This document shows positions 27,145 through 33,372 of a stretch of DNA of 62,002 nt, piece by piece. Numbering within the stretch: position 1 is the stretch's first letter; every line of letters starts with the position of its first letter. This DNA comes from Verrucomicrobiota bacterium. Lineage in GTDB: Bacteria > Verrucomicrobiota > Verrucomicrobiia > Limisphaerales > J093. The position numbers were made by a program, and so were the translations under genes. The notes under the pieces are model-generated. The model made no database searches and was not told where the DNA came from. It worked only from the letters and a program-made list of their open reading frames with translations. The stretch spans positions 1-62,002 of the forward strand of contig JAKQDD010000021.1 in NCBI GenBank assembly GCA_029556615.1, read 5' to 3'.

Positions 27145-27407
27145 TCCACGAACTCGAGTTCAAACAGCTCGGCTTGCTTCATTGGCACGCGCAGCATGGC
27201 GGGTTTGCCGCCGTGGCCGATGGCCTCTTCGTTTTTCCACGTCGTGCGGTGTGCCAACGAGGTGCCGATCAGGCGGTCGCTCTTGGCCAACGTGCGCCCG
27301 GGCAGATCGCTGCCGCTGCTCCCGATGCGCACCGCCACTTTGAGGCAACCGCTGGGGGCAACGCCCGCGTTCACGCGCAGACGGTCGCCGGGCGGCACGA
27401 CAAACAC
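27141..27407 (-). pseudogene. C-terminal remnant of a secreted glycosidase-like gene
   Basis: The frame ends [19 protein letters not shown], resembling the last beta-strand of GH32-type/sialidase-type secreted proteins in these phyla (commonly G-K-P-V-R-L-R-F...D-A-x-L-Y-x-F-x-F). The N-terminal part is missing: upstream lies only 37 bp before the stop of the sugar isomerase. The remnant overlaps the start of the sulfatase gene by 4 bp. The assignment is by eye. Confidence 0.5.
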
Positions 27408-27444
27408 GGTCGAGGCAGATGCGACCCCATTGCCTCACATTGCC

Positions 27445-28389
27445 TCATTTCTGGCGCAGAGTCTGGCGCAGATGGGCCAGGGCCTGTTGGTAGTCGGCGG
27501 GTCCGACGTATTCGAGGATGAGCGGCGCGTGTGGCGTGCGCTGCGCCGCCAGCGTGACGAAGCGCCGGTAGTCCAGGTCGCCTTGGCCGGCGGGCACTCC
27601 CCGATCCACGTGCAGCTTGCGGTCCTTGGCGTGCAGGCAGTCGATGTAGGGCGCGAGCTGGCCAAACATCTCCTCGAGGTCATTCACCTCGAGCAGGTTT
27701 GCCGGGTCCAGCAGCGCGCGGAGACGCGGCGAACCGACCTCCTCGAGAAAGAGGCGCGTGCGCTTGGCGCTGGCGAGGAAGCCGCGGAAGAACGGCTCCA
27801 GCAGCACCACCGCGTTGTGGCGGCCGGCGAGTGCGGCCAGTTCCTTGCCGGTGGCCACCATCTGGCGCCAGACCGGTTCCTGGAAATGATACTCGACCGC
27901 TTCCGGCTTCTCCGGTTGGTGGTGGCCGGCCTCCGTGATGAAGGTCCTCACGCCCATGTGGCCGCCGATGATCATCATCGCTTCGAAGTAGGCCAGGTTC
28001 GCCTTGCGCTCCGCCGGGTCCGGATGGAGCAGGTTCGTGTAGACGCCGATGCTGTGCAGGCTCAGCCCGGCCTGACGGTAGGTGTCGGAAATGGTCCGGC
28101 AACGCTCGGCGGTCAGGCTGGAGACGTCGCTGCGCTGGTTGTAGCGCCAGAAGTTGCTGTCGGTCTGGCTGAGGAAGAGCTGCACCGTGTCGATGCCGGC
28201 GGCGGCGAGTTCCCTGGCGAGGTCGGCGTTGCTCAGCGCGGTGAAGCCAAAGGTGGCGATACCCACCGTGGGTCGGCGGGCTGGCTCGGTGGGTTGGGCG
28301 GCGATCGCCCCAGCGGCGGCCAGGAGCGGGCAGGCCGCCGCCAAGCTGGTTTTGAGCGCCTCGCGGCGCGTGATCGATGGAGTTGTCAT
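27445..28389 (-). CDS. Exported sugar phosphate isomerase/epimerase-like TIM-barrel protein
   Basis: A 314-residue protein with a Tat-like leader (TRREALKTSLAAACPLLAAAG) and a xylose-isomerase-like TIM barrel: GIATFGF, LARELAAAGIDTVQLF, LSLHSIGVYTNL, VVLLEPFF (metal Glu), LLDPANLLEV and YIDCLHAKDRK (metal ligands). Members act on sugars or inositols; the substrate is unknown. Short tandem duplications occur at its 3' end (CTGCGCCAGA twice, TGAGGCAATG twice). It probably belongs functionally with the sulfatase and glycosidases. Confidence 0.8.
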   Translation of the reverse strand: MTTPSITRREALKTSLAAACPLLAAAGAIAAQPTEPARRPTVGIATFGFTALSNADLARELAAAGIDTVQLFLSQTDSNFWRYNQRSDVSSLTAERCRTISDTYRQAGLSLHSIGVYTNLLHPDPAERKANLAYFEAMMIIGGHMGVRTFITEAGHHQPEKPEAVEYHFQEPVWRQMVATGKELAALAGRHNAVVLLEPFFRGFLASAKRTRLFLEEVGSPRLRALLDPANLLEVNDLEEMFGQLAPYIDCLHAKDRKLHVDRGVPAGQGDLDYRRFVTLAAQRTPHAPLILEYVGPADYQQALAHLRQTLRQK

Positions 28390-28510
28390 AGGGATTCCCG
28401 GTGGAGACGGTTCGTCGGCGTGAGTCTATCGCTTTCGACCTGAACAACTCGAGTTTAGATTCAACGGTCAGTCGAGGCAATCGGGTCGCATCTAAATAGT
28501 TGACATATGC

Positions 28511-28544
28511 GGACTCGACCGGGTCTGAGGCGCGCCTCGCTAGG
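28511..28544 (-). repeat. CTAG palindromic dispersed repeat, copy C (33 bp)
   Basis: On the minus strand it reads CTAGCGAGGCGCGCCTCAG then ACCCGGTCGAGTCC, one mismatch from copy A (1382-1414). It sits exactly where the open frame of an epimerase start is cut off. No right-hand end was recognised. Confidence 0.85.
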
Positions 28545-28594
28545 GGACTGCCGACAACACCGCTCGCCCCGGCGACCAGGACGCTCCTGCTCAC
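28544..28594 (-). pseudogene. 5' stub of an NAD(P)-dependent epimerase/SDR gene
   Basis: GTG at 28594 overlaps the CIA30 stop (GTGA) and encodes SRSVLVAGASGVVGSPL, a clear Rossmann start of an NAD(P)H-binding epimerase. After 17 codons the frame runs into the palindromic repeat copy C and similarity stops. Genes of this family commonly sit beside, or are fused to, CIA30 domains, which supports the reading. Confidence 0.6.
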
Positions 28595-29181
28595 GGGTGG
28601 CCAGCAGCCTTGATCCAGGCCACCTCCAGTTTGAAAGAGCCTTCCTGCTTGTCGGAGATCAGGAAGCCAACGGATATGCCTTTGGCGGGATCGAGTGCCG
28701 GCGCGTCGCTCAACACGCGCCCGCGGAGCGTCGGCACGAAATCCTTGAACGCGAGCCGGTGCTCCTTCCACTCCCCGCGCTGAGTTGTGAAGGCGCACTG
28801 GTACATCGGCGAGTTGAAACCGCCGTCGGTTCGCACCGTGAACTTGTAGCGCCGACCGTCGCCCCGCACGCGCACGACGAACGCGGTGTGGCCGGCGAGA
28901 TTCTGCTGCACCGGCAACGAACGCACCGACGCAAAGCCGCCATTGTTCTCCAGCGACAACTCGCCACGAAAGACCCCCACGCCGTTCGTCACGCGGAAGC
29001 TGCTTGTGGACACTCCACCCATGACATCGTCGTTCGTGATCTGCCAGGCGGGGGTGTTCGTGGCAGCCGAGAACTCAAACAGCGTCATCTCCGAGGCAGC
29101 TTGTGCATTCACAAGAAGAGCAAAGCCAACCCCCGCCAGCGCGGCGAGGATACAATTCGGTTTCAAGCGGGTGTCGACCAT
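28591..29181 (-). CDS. CIA30-family secreted protein
   Basis: A 196-residue protein with a signal peptide (CILAALAGVGFALLVNAQA) followed by a CIA30 (complex I intermediate-associated protein 30) fold: WQITNDDVMGGVSTSSF, FRGELSLENNGGFASVRS, GDGRRYKFTVRTDGGF and ISVGFLISDKQEGSFKLEV. Bacterial members are of unknown role and are often found with NAD(P)-binding epimerases. The ATG at 29181 was chosen at the signal peptide; the frame extends to 29250. It is followed by the epimerase stub. Confidence 0.85.
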   Translation of the reverse strand: MVDTRLKPNCILAALAGVGFALLVNAQAASEMTLFEFSAATNTPAWQITNDDVMGGVSTSSFRVTNGVGVFRGELSLENNGGFASVRSLPVQQNLAGHTAFVVRVRGDGRRYKFTVRTDGGFNSPMYQCAFTTQRGEWKEHRLAFKDFVPTLRGRVLSDAPALDPAKGISVGFLISDKQEGSFKLEVAWIKAAGHP

Positions 29182-29195
29182 GGTTGGTGGGAATA

Positions 29196-29519
29196 TCAGG
29201 AGTTCAAACGCCACAGCGTGAAATTCAACACGGCCGCAAAGCTCACCCACGCGAGGTAAGGCGCAAGCAACCCGGCGGCGACGCGGCTCACGGGCCGAAA
29301 GGCCGCGATCGTCGCGGCGATCGCCAGCCCGAGCAGCACGATTTCAGCGAAGGCCCAGCCCGGTTGCTTCAGCCCGAAGAACACCGGCGTCCAGGCTGGC
29401 TTCTTCAGCGAGGCATACCATTCCCCGGGCATGAACAGTCCGCCCAACGCCGCCGACGCAACACAGACCAGCATCCAGCCTGCCAGCCCGAGAATCTGGC
29501 GGCCCAGGAACACTGTCAT
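29196..29519 (-). CDS. TspO/MBR-family protein with internal deletion
   Basis: A 107-residue membrane protein; full-length TspO proteins have about 155-160 residues and five helices. The start (helix 1, then WYASLKKPAWTP) and the end (FFGLKQPGWAFAEIVLLGLA, ATIAAF, LLAPYLAWVSFAAVLNF) fit the family well, but the segment between WTP and FFGL, about 50 residues with helices 2 and 3, is absent without a frameshift. TspO binds porphyrins and takes part in light and oxidative-stress responses. The start overlaps the stop of the OYE gene (ATGA). The product is probably not functional as a normal TspO. Confidence 0.8.
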   Translation of the reverse strand: MTVFLGRQILGLAGWMLVCVASAALGGLFMPGEWYASLKKPAWTPVFFGLKQPGWAFAEIVLLGLAIAATIAAFRPVSRVAAGLLAPYLAWVSFAAVLNFTLWRLNS

Positions 29520-30625
29520 AGGCGTGAAGGCGCGGGATGGAACGGAAAGTCGGTGTAGCCCGCAGCGGTCGGCGCGGACCAGACCTTCATGTCCGCCGGG
29601 GGGTTCAGTTCCCAGCCGTGGGCGAAGCGTTCCACCAGGTCCGGATTGCTCAGGTAGGGCCGGCCAAAGGCGATGAGATCGGCGTGGCCGGAAGCGATGG
29701 CCGCCTCCGCCGTTTCCTGCGTGTAACCGCAGCAGCCCATCAGCGGTCCTTTGAATACGGCGCGAAATTCCGGCAGCGTCATGGGCTGGCCCAGCCCGTG
29801 GAAACCAAAGGCCAGGCCATCCACGACGTGCAAGTAGGCCAGGCCGTAGGAGTCCAATTGCCTGGCGGCGTCGGTGAAGGTCTCGCGGTAATCCGGCGAG
29901 CCCATATCATTGAAGTTGCCGTTGGGCGAAAGGCGCACGCCCACGCGATGGGCCGGCAGGACGCTGGCGACCGCCTCAACGATTTCTTTCAAGAAGCGGA
30001 AGCGGTTTTCCAGGCTGCCGCCGTAACGATCCGTCCGGTGGTTCGTCCGCGACTGGAGGAACTGGTCGATCAGGTAGCCGTTGGCCGCGTGAACTTCCAC
30101 GCCGTCGAAACCCGCCGCCCGCGCCCGCTCAGCCGCCCGCCGATAGTCCTGCACCACGGCGGCGACTTCTTCCGTCTCCAAGGCGCGGGGTGTTTCGTAA
30201 GGCTGTTTGCCGATGGGCGTGTGGATGTAATCGCCGTCAATCTTGATGGCCGAGGCGGACACCGCGGGTTGGCCGCCATGAAAGCTGCTGTGCGAGGCGC
30301 GCCCGCAGTGCCAGAGTTGCAGGAAGACCGGCGTGCCTTTGGCGTGGAGCGCGGTGGCGGTTTTTCTCCAGCCGGCCACCTGCGCGTCGTTGTAAATGCC
30401 CGGCGAGTCCACCCAGCCGAAGCCTTGCTCGGAAACAACCGTGGCCTCCGTGATGATGAGCCCGGCCGAGGCGCGCTGGGTGTAGTACTCGGCCATCAGT
30501 TCGTTGGGCACCCGTTCGCGGCCGGCGCGGGCGCGCGTGAGCGGGGCCATGACCACGCGGTTGCGCAAGGGCAAGCCGCGCAGGTCAAAGGGGGAAAGCA
30601 AGTGAGGCAAACGAGATTGGTGCAT
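29516..30625 (-). CDS. Old yellow enzyme-family alkene reductase (NemA-like)
   Basis: A 369-residue FMN-dependent TIM barrel that reduces activated alkenes and electrophiles. NRVVMAPLTRARA near residue 23, LQLWHCGRASH, HAANGYLIDQFLQ near 178 (substrate His and Asn) and LIAFGRPYLSNPDL are hallmarks. The ATG at 30625 (MHQSRLPHLLSPF) is the natural start; the frame extends to 30688. It is followed by tspO with an ATGA overlap. Such enzymes often belong to stress regulons for reactive electrophiles. Confidence 0.9.
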   Translation of the reverse strand: MHQSRLPHLLSPFDLRGLPLRNRVVMAPLTRARAGRERVPNELMAEYYTQRASAGLIITEATVVSEQGFGWVDSPGIYNDAQVAGWRKTATALHAKGTPVFLQLWHCGRASHSSFHGGQPAVSASAIKIDGDYIHTPIGKQPYETPRALETEEVAAVVQDYRRAAERARAAGFDGVEVHAANGYLIDQFLQSRTNHRTDRYGGSLENRFRFLKEIVEAVASVLPAHRVGVRLSPNGNFNDMGSPDYRETFTDAARQLDSYGLAYLHVVDGLAFGFHGLGQPMTLPEFRAVFKGPLMGCCGYTQETAEAAIASGHADLIAFGRPYLSNPDLVERFAHGWELNPPADMKVWSAPTAAGYTDFPFHPAPSRL

Positions 30626-30756
30626 CGTGGTCGTCCTGGTTGATTTCATTTGTCGCGTGTTCCCAGAGTCTTTGAGCCTATCTCTCAAGCCCGGTCTTCC
30701 ACAATCGAGTTTCTCCGGGGCGGGGCTCGCCCCTCAGCGCCAGGGGCGGCGGCCGT

Positions 30757-31236
30757 TCAACCCAGCGCTTCCAGCACGAGGTCGAGGTGCTCCGCGGGCT
30801 GCACTTTGCGAAGCACGGCTTTCACCTTGCCGTCCGGGCCGATGATGACCGTGCTGCGCTCCGTGCCCATGTATTTCTTGCCGTACATGGATTTCTCCAC
30901 CCATACGCCGTAGGCCTGCACGATCGCTTTCGTTTCATCACTGATGAGCGGGAAGGGCAGGCTGTGTTTCTTGATGAACCTCGCGTGGCTCTTCAGGGGG
31001 TCCACGCTGACGCCGAAGACCGCGGCTGTTTTCTGGATGCGGCTCCATCCGTCGCGCAGGGCGCACGCCTGTGCGGTGCAGCCCGGGGTGTCGTCTTTCG
31101 GGTAGAAGTAGAGGACGACCGTCTGCCCTTTCAGATCCGCGAGGGAGACCGTGTCGCCTTCTCCGTAACCGCCGCCGATGACGGGGGCTTTGAATGCAGG
31201 GGCTTTTGTTCCGGTGAGTTCTGTCGGGTCTTTCAT
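30757..31236 (-). CDS. bcp: Thioredoxin-dependent peroxiredoxin (Bcp/PrxQ)
   Basis: A 159-residue peroxidase. The peroxidatic Cys is in YPKDDTPGCTAQACALRD (near residue 53), with a second Cys five residues later as in atypical PrxQ, and VSVDPLKSHARF and GTERSTVIIGPDG follow. It reduces peroxides in the cytoplasm. It lies between the OYE gene and a photolyase remnant, in keeping with a stress cluster. No promoter was identified. Confidence 0.93.
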   Translation of the reverse strand: MKDPTELTGTKAPAFKAPVIGGGYGEGDTVSLADLKGQTVVLYFYPKDDTPGCTAQACALRDGWSRIQKTAAVFGVSVDPLKSHARFIKKHSLPFPLISDETKAIVQAYGVWVEKSMYGKKYMGTERSTVIIGPDGKVKAVLRKVQPAEHLDLVLEALG

Positions 31237-31258
31237 GATGGGTAGGGTGTTAGGTGAG

Positions 31259-31845
31259 TCAAGTGCCGCCGATGGCAGCGCGAAAGCGCGCGGCGTGGTC
31301 CGTGATGTCGCGGCGTTGGGCGGGGGTGAGGCGGGCGGCGTGACGCGCCTGCATGGCGGTGCGCGGGTTGTTGGCGAGCATGGCGTCGTGGCGCAGGAGA
31401 AAGTCCCAGTAGAGCGCCGTGAACGGACACGCCTTGGGGCCGGTGCGCTGGGCGGGATCGTAACGGCAACCGGCGCAGTAGTTGCTCATGCGCTGAATAA
31501 GCCCTTTCGGCTTTGCCCACGACCATGCGGGGGTCCAGCAGCTTCAGGTTCATGGCCGCCGACAGTCGGGAGTGATAAAGGAATGCGTGTTGACGACACT
31601 CTGCCGCCGGGCGGCTCGGGTCGTGTCCAGTCCACATCGCATCCTGGTAGCGGCCAAAGTGCAGGAGGCGATGCGCCACGAAATCGTCCAGGGCGGCTCG
31701 GGCTTGGTCCGGGGTGACCGGCCAATCGAAGCCCGCCAGGCGGCCGGGATGCCTCGGAAAGCGGTCCTCGACCAACGACTCGCTGTGAACGCGAACCAGC
31801 TTGAGCTGAAGCTCTTGATCGCCGAAGCGCAGCCGGTAGTAGCCG
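31259..31845 (-). pseudogene. Remnant of a cryptochrome/FeS-type photolyase gene
   Basis: Two pieces in different frames fit one protein. In the first (about 31500-31790), DRFPRHPGRLAGFDWPVT, ALDDFVAHRLLHFGRYQDAM and YHSRLSAAMNLKLLDPR match the middle of the FeS-BCP photolyase/cryptochrome group. In the second (31259-31489), MSNYCAGCRYDPAQRTGPK and ACPFTALYWDFLLRH is its C-terminus with FeS-cluster cysteines. About 110 residues between them (the FAD/catalytic core) and the whole N-terminal domain are missing, and a frame change lies at the join. The gene is therefore dead. Its TAA-side boundary touches the end of the fasciclin gene. Confidence 0.75.
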
Positions 31846-31846
31846 T

Positions 31847-32365
31847 TTACTTGGGAAGGACCACCGTGTCAATGACATGGATCACGCCATTCTTGGCGGG
31901 CACGTCGGTCTTCACCACCTTGGCGTTGTCCACCGTCACCTTGCCCCCCTCGACCTTGATGCTCAGCTCCTTGCCTCCCGCCGTCTTGGCCTTCATGGTC
32001 TTGACGTCTGCAGCCATCACCTTACCAGGAACAACGTGATACAAGAGAATATCCTTGAGCTTACCCTTGTTCTGCGGCTTGAGCAGATCGTCAAGCGTGC
32101 CCGCCGGCAGCTTGGCGAACGCCTGGTCGGTCGGCGCGAAGACGGTGAACGGTCCTTTGCCCTGGAGCGTCTCGACCAGGCCGGCGGCCTTCACGGCCGC
32201 GACGAGGGTCTTGAAGCTGCCAGCCTCAGAAGCCACTGCCACAATGTCGCCCGGAGCCTTGGTATGTTCGGCCCCTGCGCTGGAATGATCGGCAGCGTTT
32301 ACGCTCGATGCGATGAACCAGGAGGTCAACACGACAACGGCAGTGAGTCTACGATTGGCTTTCAT
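31847..32365 (-). CDS. Secreted fasciclin (FAS1)-domain protein
   Basis: A 172-residue protein. Signal peptide ([20 protein letters not shown]), then one FAS1 domain: [37 protein letters not shown] (H1), [15 protein letters not shown] (H2) and a C-terminal [14 protein letters not shown]1 proteins mediate adhesion or are induced by stress. It is divergent from the DUF2892-SRPBCC-SDR genes, with the AT-rich control region between. Its 3' end abuts the photolyase remnant. Confidence 0.93.
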   Translation of the reverse strand: MKANRRLTAVVVLTSWFIASSVNAADHSSAGAEHTKAPGDIVAVASEAGSFKTLVAAVKAAGLVETLQGKGPFTVFAPTDQAFAKLPAGTLDDLLKPQNKGKLKDILLYHVVPGKVMAADVKTMKAKTAGGKELSIKVEGGKVTVDNAKVVKTDVPAKNGVIHVIDTVVLPK

Positions 32366-32446
32366 GTTTGTGCACTTGCTTTCTGTTGTTTGTTACGTTG
32401 TTATTCGGTTTCACTGCCGGTCTCCGGAAGTTCAACATGTTCAATG

Positions 32447-32578
32447 ATTGTATAACTACTGTAGAATGTCAAGGGGCAGACGCCAAGGTTCTTTTGCAGT
32501 TCAATTAAAACCTTAATTGATAATACTTTATGATTTACACAAAAATCTTTTTCTTGCCATGAAGGCTGTATTGTATAA
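32447..32578. promoter_or_regulatory. AT-rich divergent control region with ATTGTATAA direct repeats
   Basis: ATTGTATAA occurs at 32447-32455 and again at 32570-32578, each followed by a similar tail (CTACTGTAGAA and GCATTGTGAAC). They flank the promoter-like element at 32494-32524. On the minus strand TTGACA (about 32468-32473) may serve the fasciclin gene, but no -10 is well spaced. The stretch is strikingly AT-rich for this genome. The paired sites look like binding sites for one regulator. Confidence 0.5.
32494..32524 (+). promoter_or_regulatory. MerR-type promoter with inverted repeat in a 19-bp spacer
   Basis: TTGCAG (32494-32499) and GATAAT (32519-32524) are separated by 19 bp, longer than the optimal 17. 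The spacer holds a perfect inverted repeat CAATTAA-aacc-TTAATTG (32502-32519). Overlong spacers with dyads are the signature of MerR-family control, in which the activator untwists the DNA. It points toward the DUF2892-SRPBCC-SDR genes. No MerR gene is in the window. Confidence 0.55.
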
Positions 32579-32591
32579 GCATTGTGAACCT

Positions 32592-32708
32592 ATGAATGAC
32601 GCACCTCATCCGATCTCGAACGACGAGCTCGAGGTGCTGGCCGCAACTGCTCCTGGCGTGGAGTTCGAAACGTCAAACGATGAAGCGGTTTTTTGCACGC
32701 AACCTTGA
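32592..32708 (+). CDS. Short ORF (38 residues), possible leader or remnant
   Basis: ATG at 32592 encodes 38 acidic residues (MNDAPHPISNDELEVLAATA...) ending at 32708, overlapping the start of the DUF2892 gene at 32680. It has no signal peptide or membrane segment and no family is recognised. It could be a leader peptide, a gene remnant or chance. Confidence 0.3.
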   Translation: MNDAPHPISNDELEVLAATAPGVEFETSNDEAVFCTQP

Positions 32709-32889
32709 TGGCAAAGGCCGGGTGGTGCGCGGCCTGATGGGCCTGGCGCTGCTGGTGGGGGCGGGTTTCAGCTTCGGCCAATCGGCCTTGCTGGGGATTC
32801 TCCTGGCCGCGGCCGGCCTGTTCGGTCTTTTCGAAGCGGTTCGCGGCTGGTGCTTCGCGCGGGCTTGCGGGCTGAAGACCCGACTGTGA
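32680..32889 (+). CDS. DUF2892-like small membrane protein
   Basis: A 69-residue protein. MKRFFARNLDGKGRVVRGLM leads into two hydrophobic helices (LALLVGAGFSF and ALLGILLAAAGLFGLFEAV), then RGWCFARACGLKTRL, a layout typical of YgaP-type DUF2892 proteins. The function is unknown. The ATG at 32680 was chosen as the conserved start. It is the first clear gene downstream of the MerR-type promoter, with SRPBCC starting about 17 bp after its stop. Confidence 0.75.
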   Translation: MKRFFARNLDGKGRVVRGLMGLALLVGAGFSFGQSALLGILLAAAGLFGLFEAVRGWCFARACGLKTRL

Positions 32890-32906
32890 ATGCCGCTCAC
32901 GCGCCC

Positions 32907-33362
32907 ATGAAGGAATACACTCTTGAGACCGAGCTGTGGCTCCCTCGTCCCCGCGACGAGGTCTTTCCCTTCTTCGCGGAGGCGCGAAACCTCGAGACGC
33001 TTACGCCGCCGTGGCTGAGCTTCGAGGTGCTGACGCCCGCGCCCATCGAAATGCGGCCGGGCACGCTGATTGACTATCGAATCCGAGTGCGCGGGATTCC
33101 AGTCTGCTGGCGCACGGAAATCGCCGAGTGGAATCCACCGCACCGGTTCGTGGACGTGCAGTTGCGCGGGCCTTACACCTTGTGGCACCACACGCATACC
33201 TTTGAGGAGCGCGACGGCGGCACGCTTTGCGCCGACCAGGTGCGCTACCGGCCGCGCGGCGGGGCCCTGATCAACTGGCTGTTTGTGAGGCGGGACGTGG
33301 AGAGGATCTTCCGGTATCGTCAGCGGCGCATGAAGGAGATATTCGCTGGTGGGCGCACCTGA
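32907..33362 (+). CDS. SRPBCC-family ligand-binding protein
   Basis: A 151-residue START/SRPBCC-like protein: LPRPRDEVFPFFAEARNLET, LTPPWLSFEVL, GTLIDYRIRVRGIPVCWRTE, FVDVQLRGPYTLWHHTHTF and a C-terminal amphipathic helix. Such proteins bind hydrophobic ligands and commonly pair with DUF2867-type SDRs, as here. ATG at 32907; a GTG at 32886 would add 7 residues. The following SDR starts 10 bp after its stop. Confidence 0.85.
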   Translation: MKEYTLETELWLPRPRDEVFPFFAEARNLETLTPPWLSFEVLTPAPIEMRPGTLIDYRIRVRGIPVCWRTEIAEWNPPHRFVDVQLRGPYTLWHHTHTFEERDGGTLCADQVRYRPRGGALINWLFVRRDVERIFRYRQRRMKEIFAGGRT

Positions 33363-33372
33363 TTCAGCGCGC

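Noticed and set aside
28507..29259. Plus-strand frame of 250 codons opposite CIA30
   Set aside because: The CIA30 frame has signal peptide and family motifs; this one is antisense shadow including the palindromic repeat.
32592..32708. The short ORF as a MerR/LitR regulator
   Set aside because: Far too short and without a helix-turn-helix; kept only as an unexplained short ORF.
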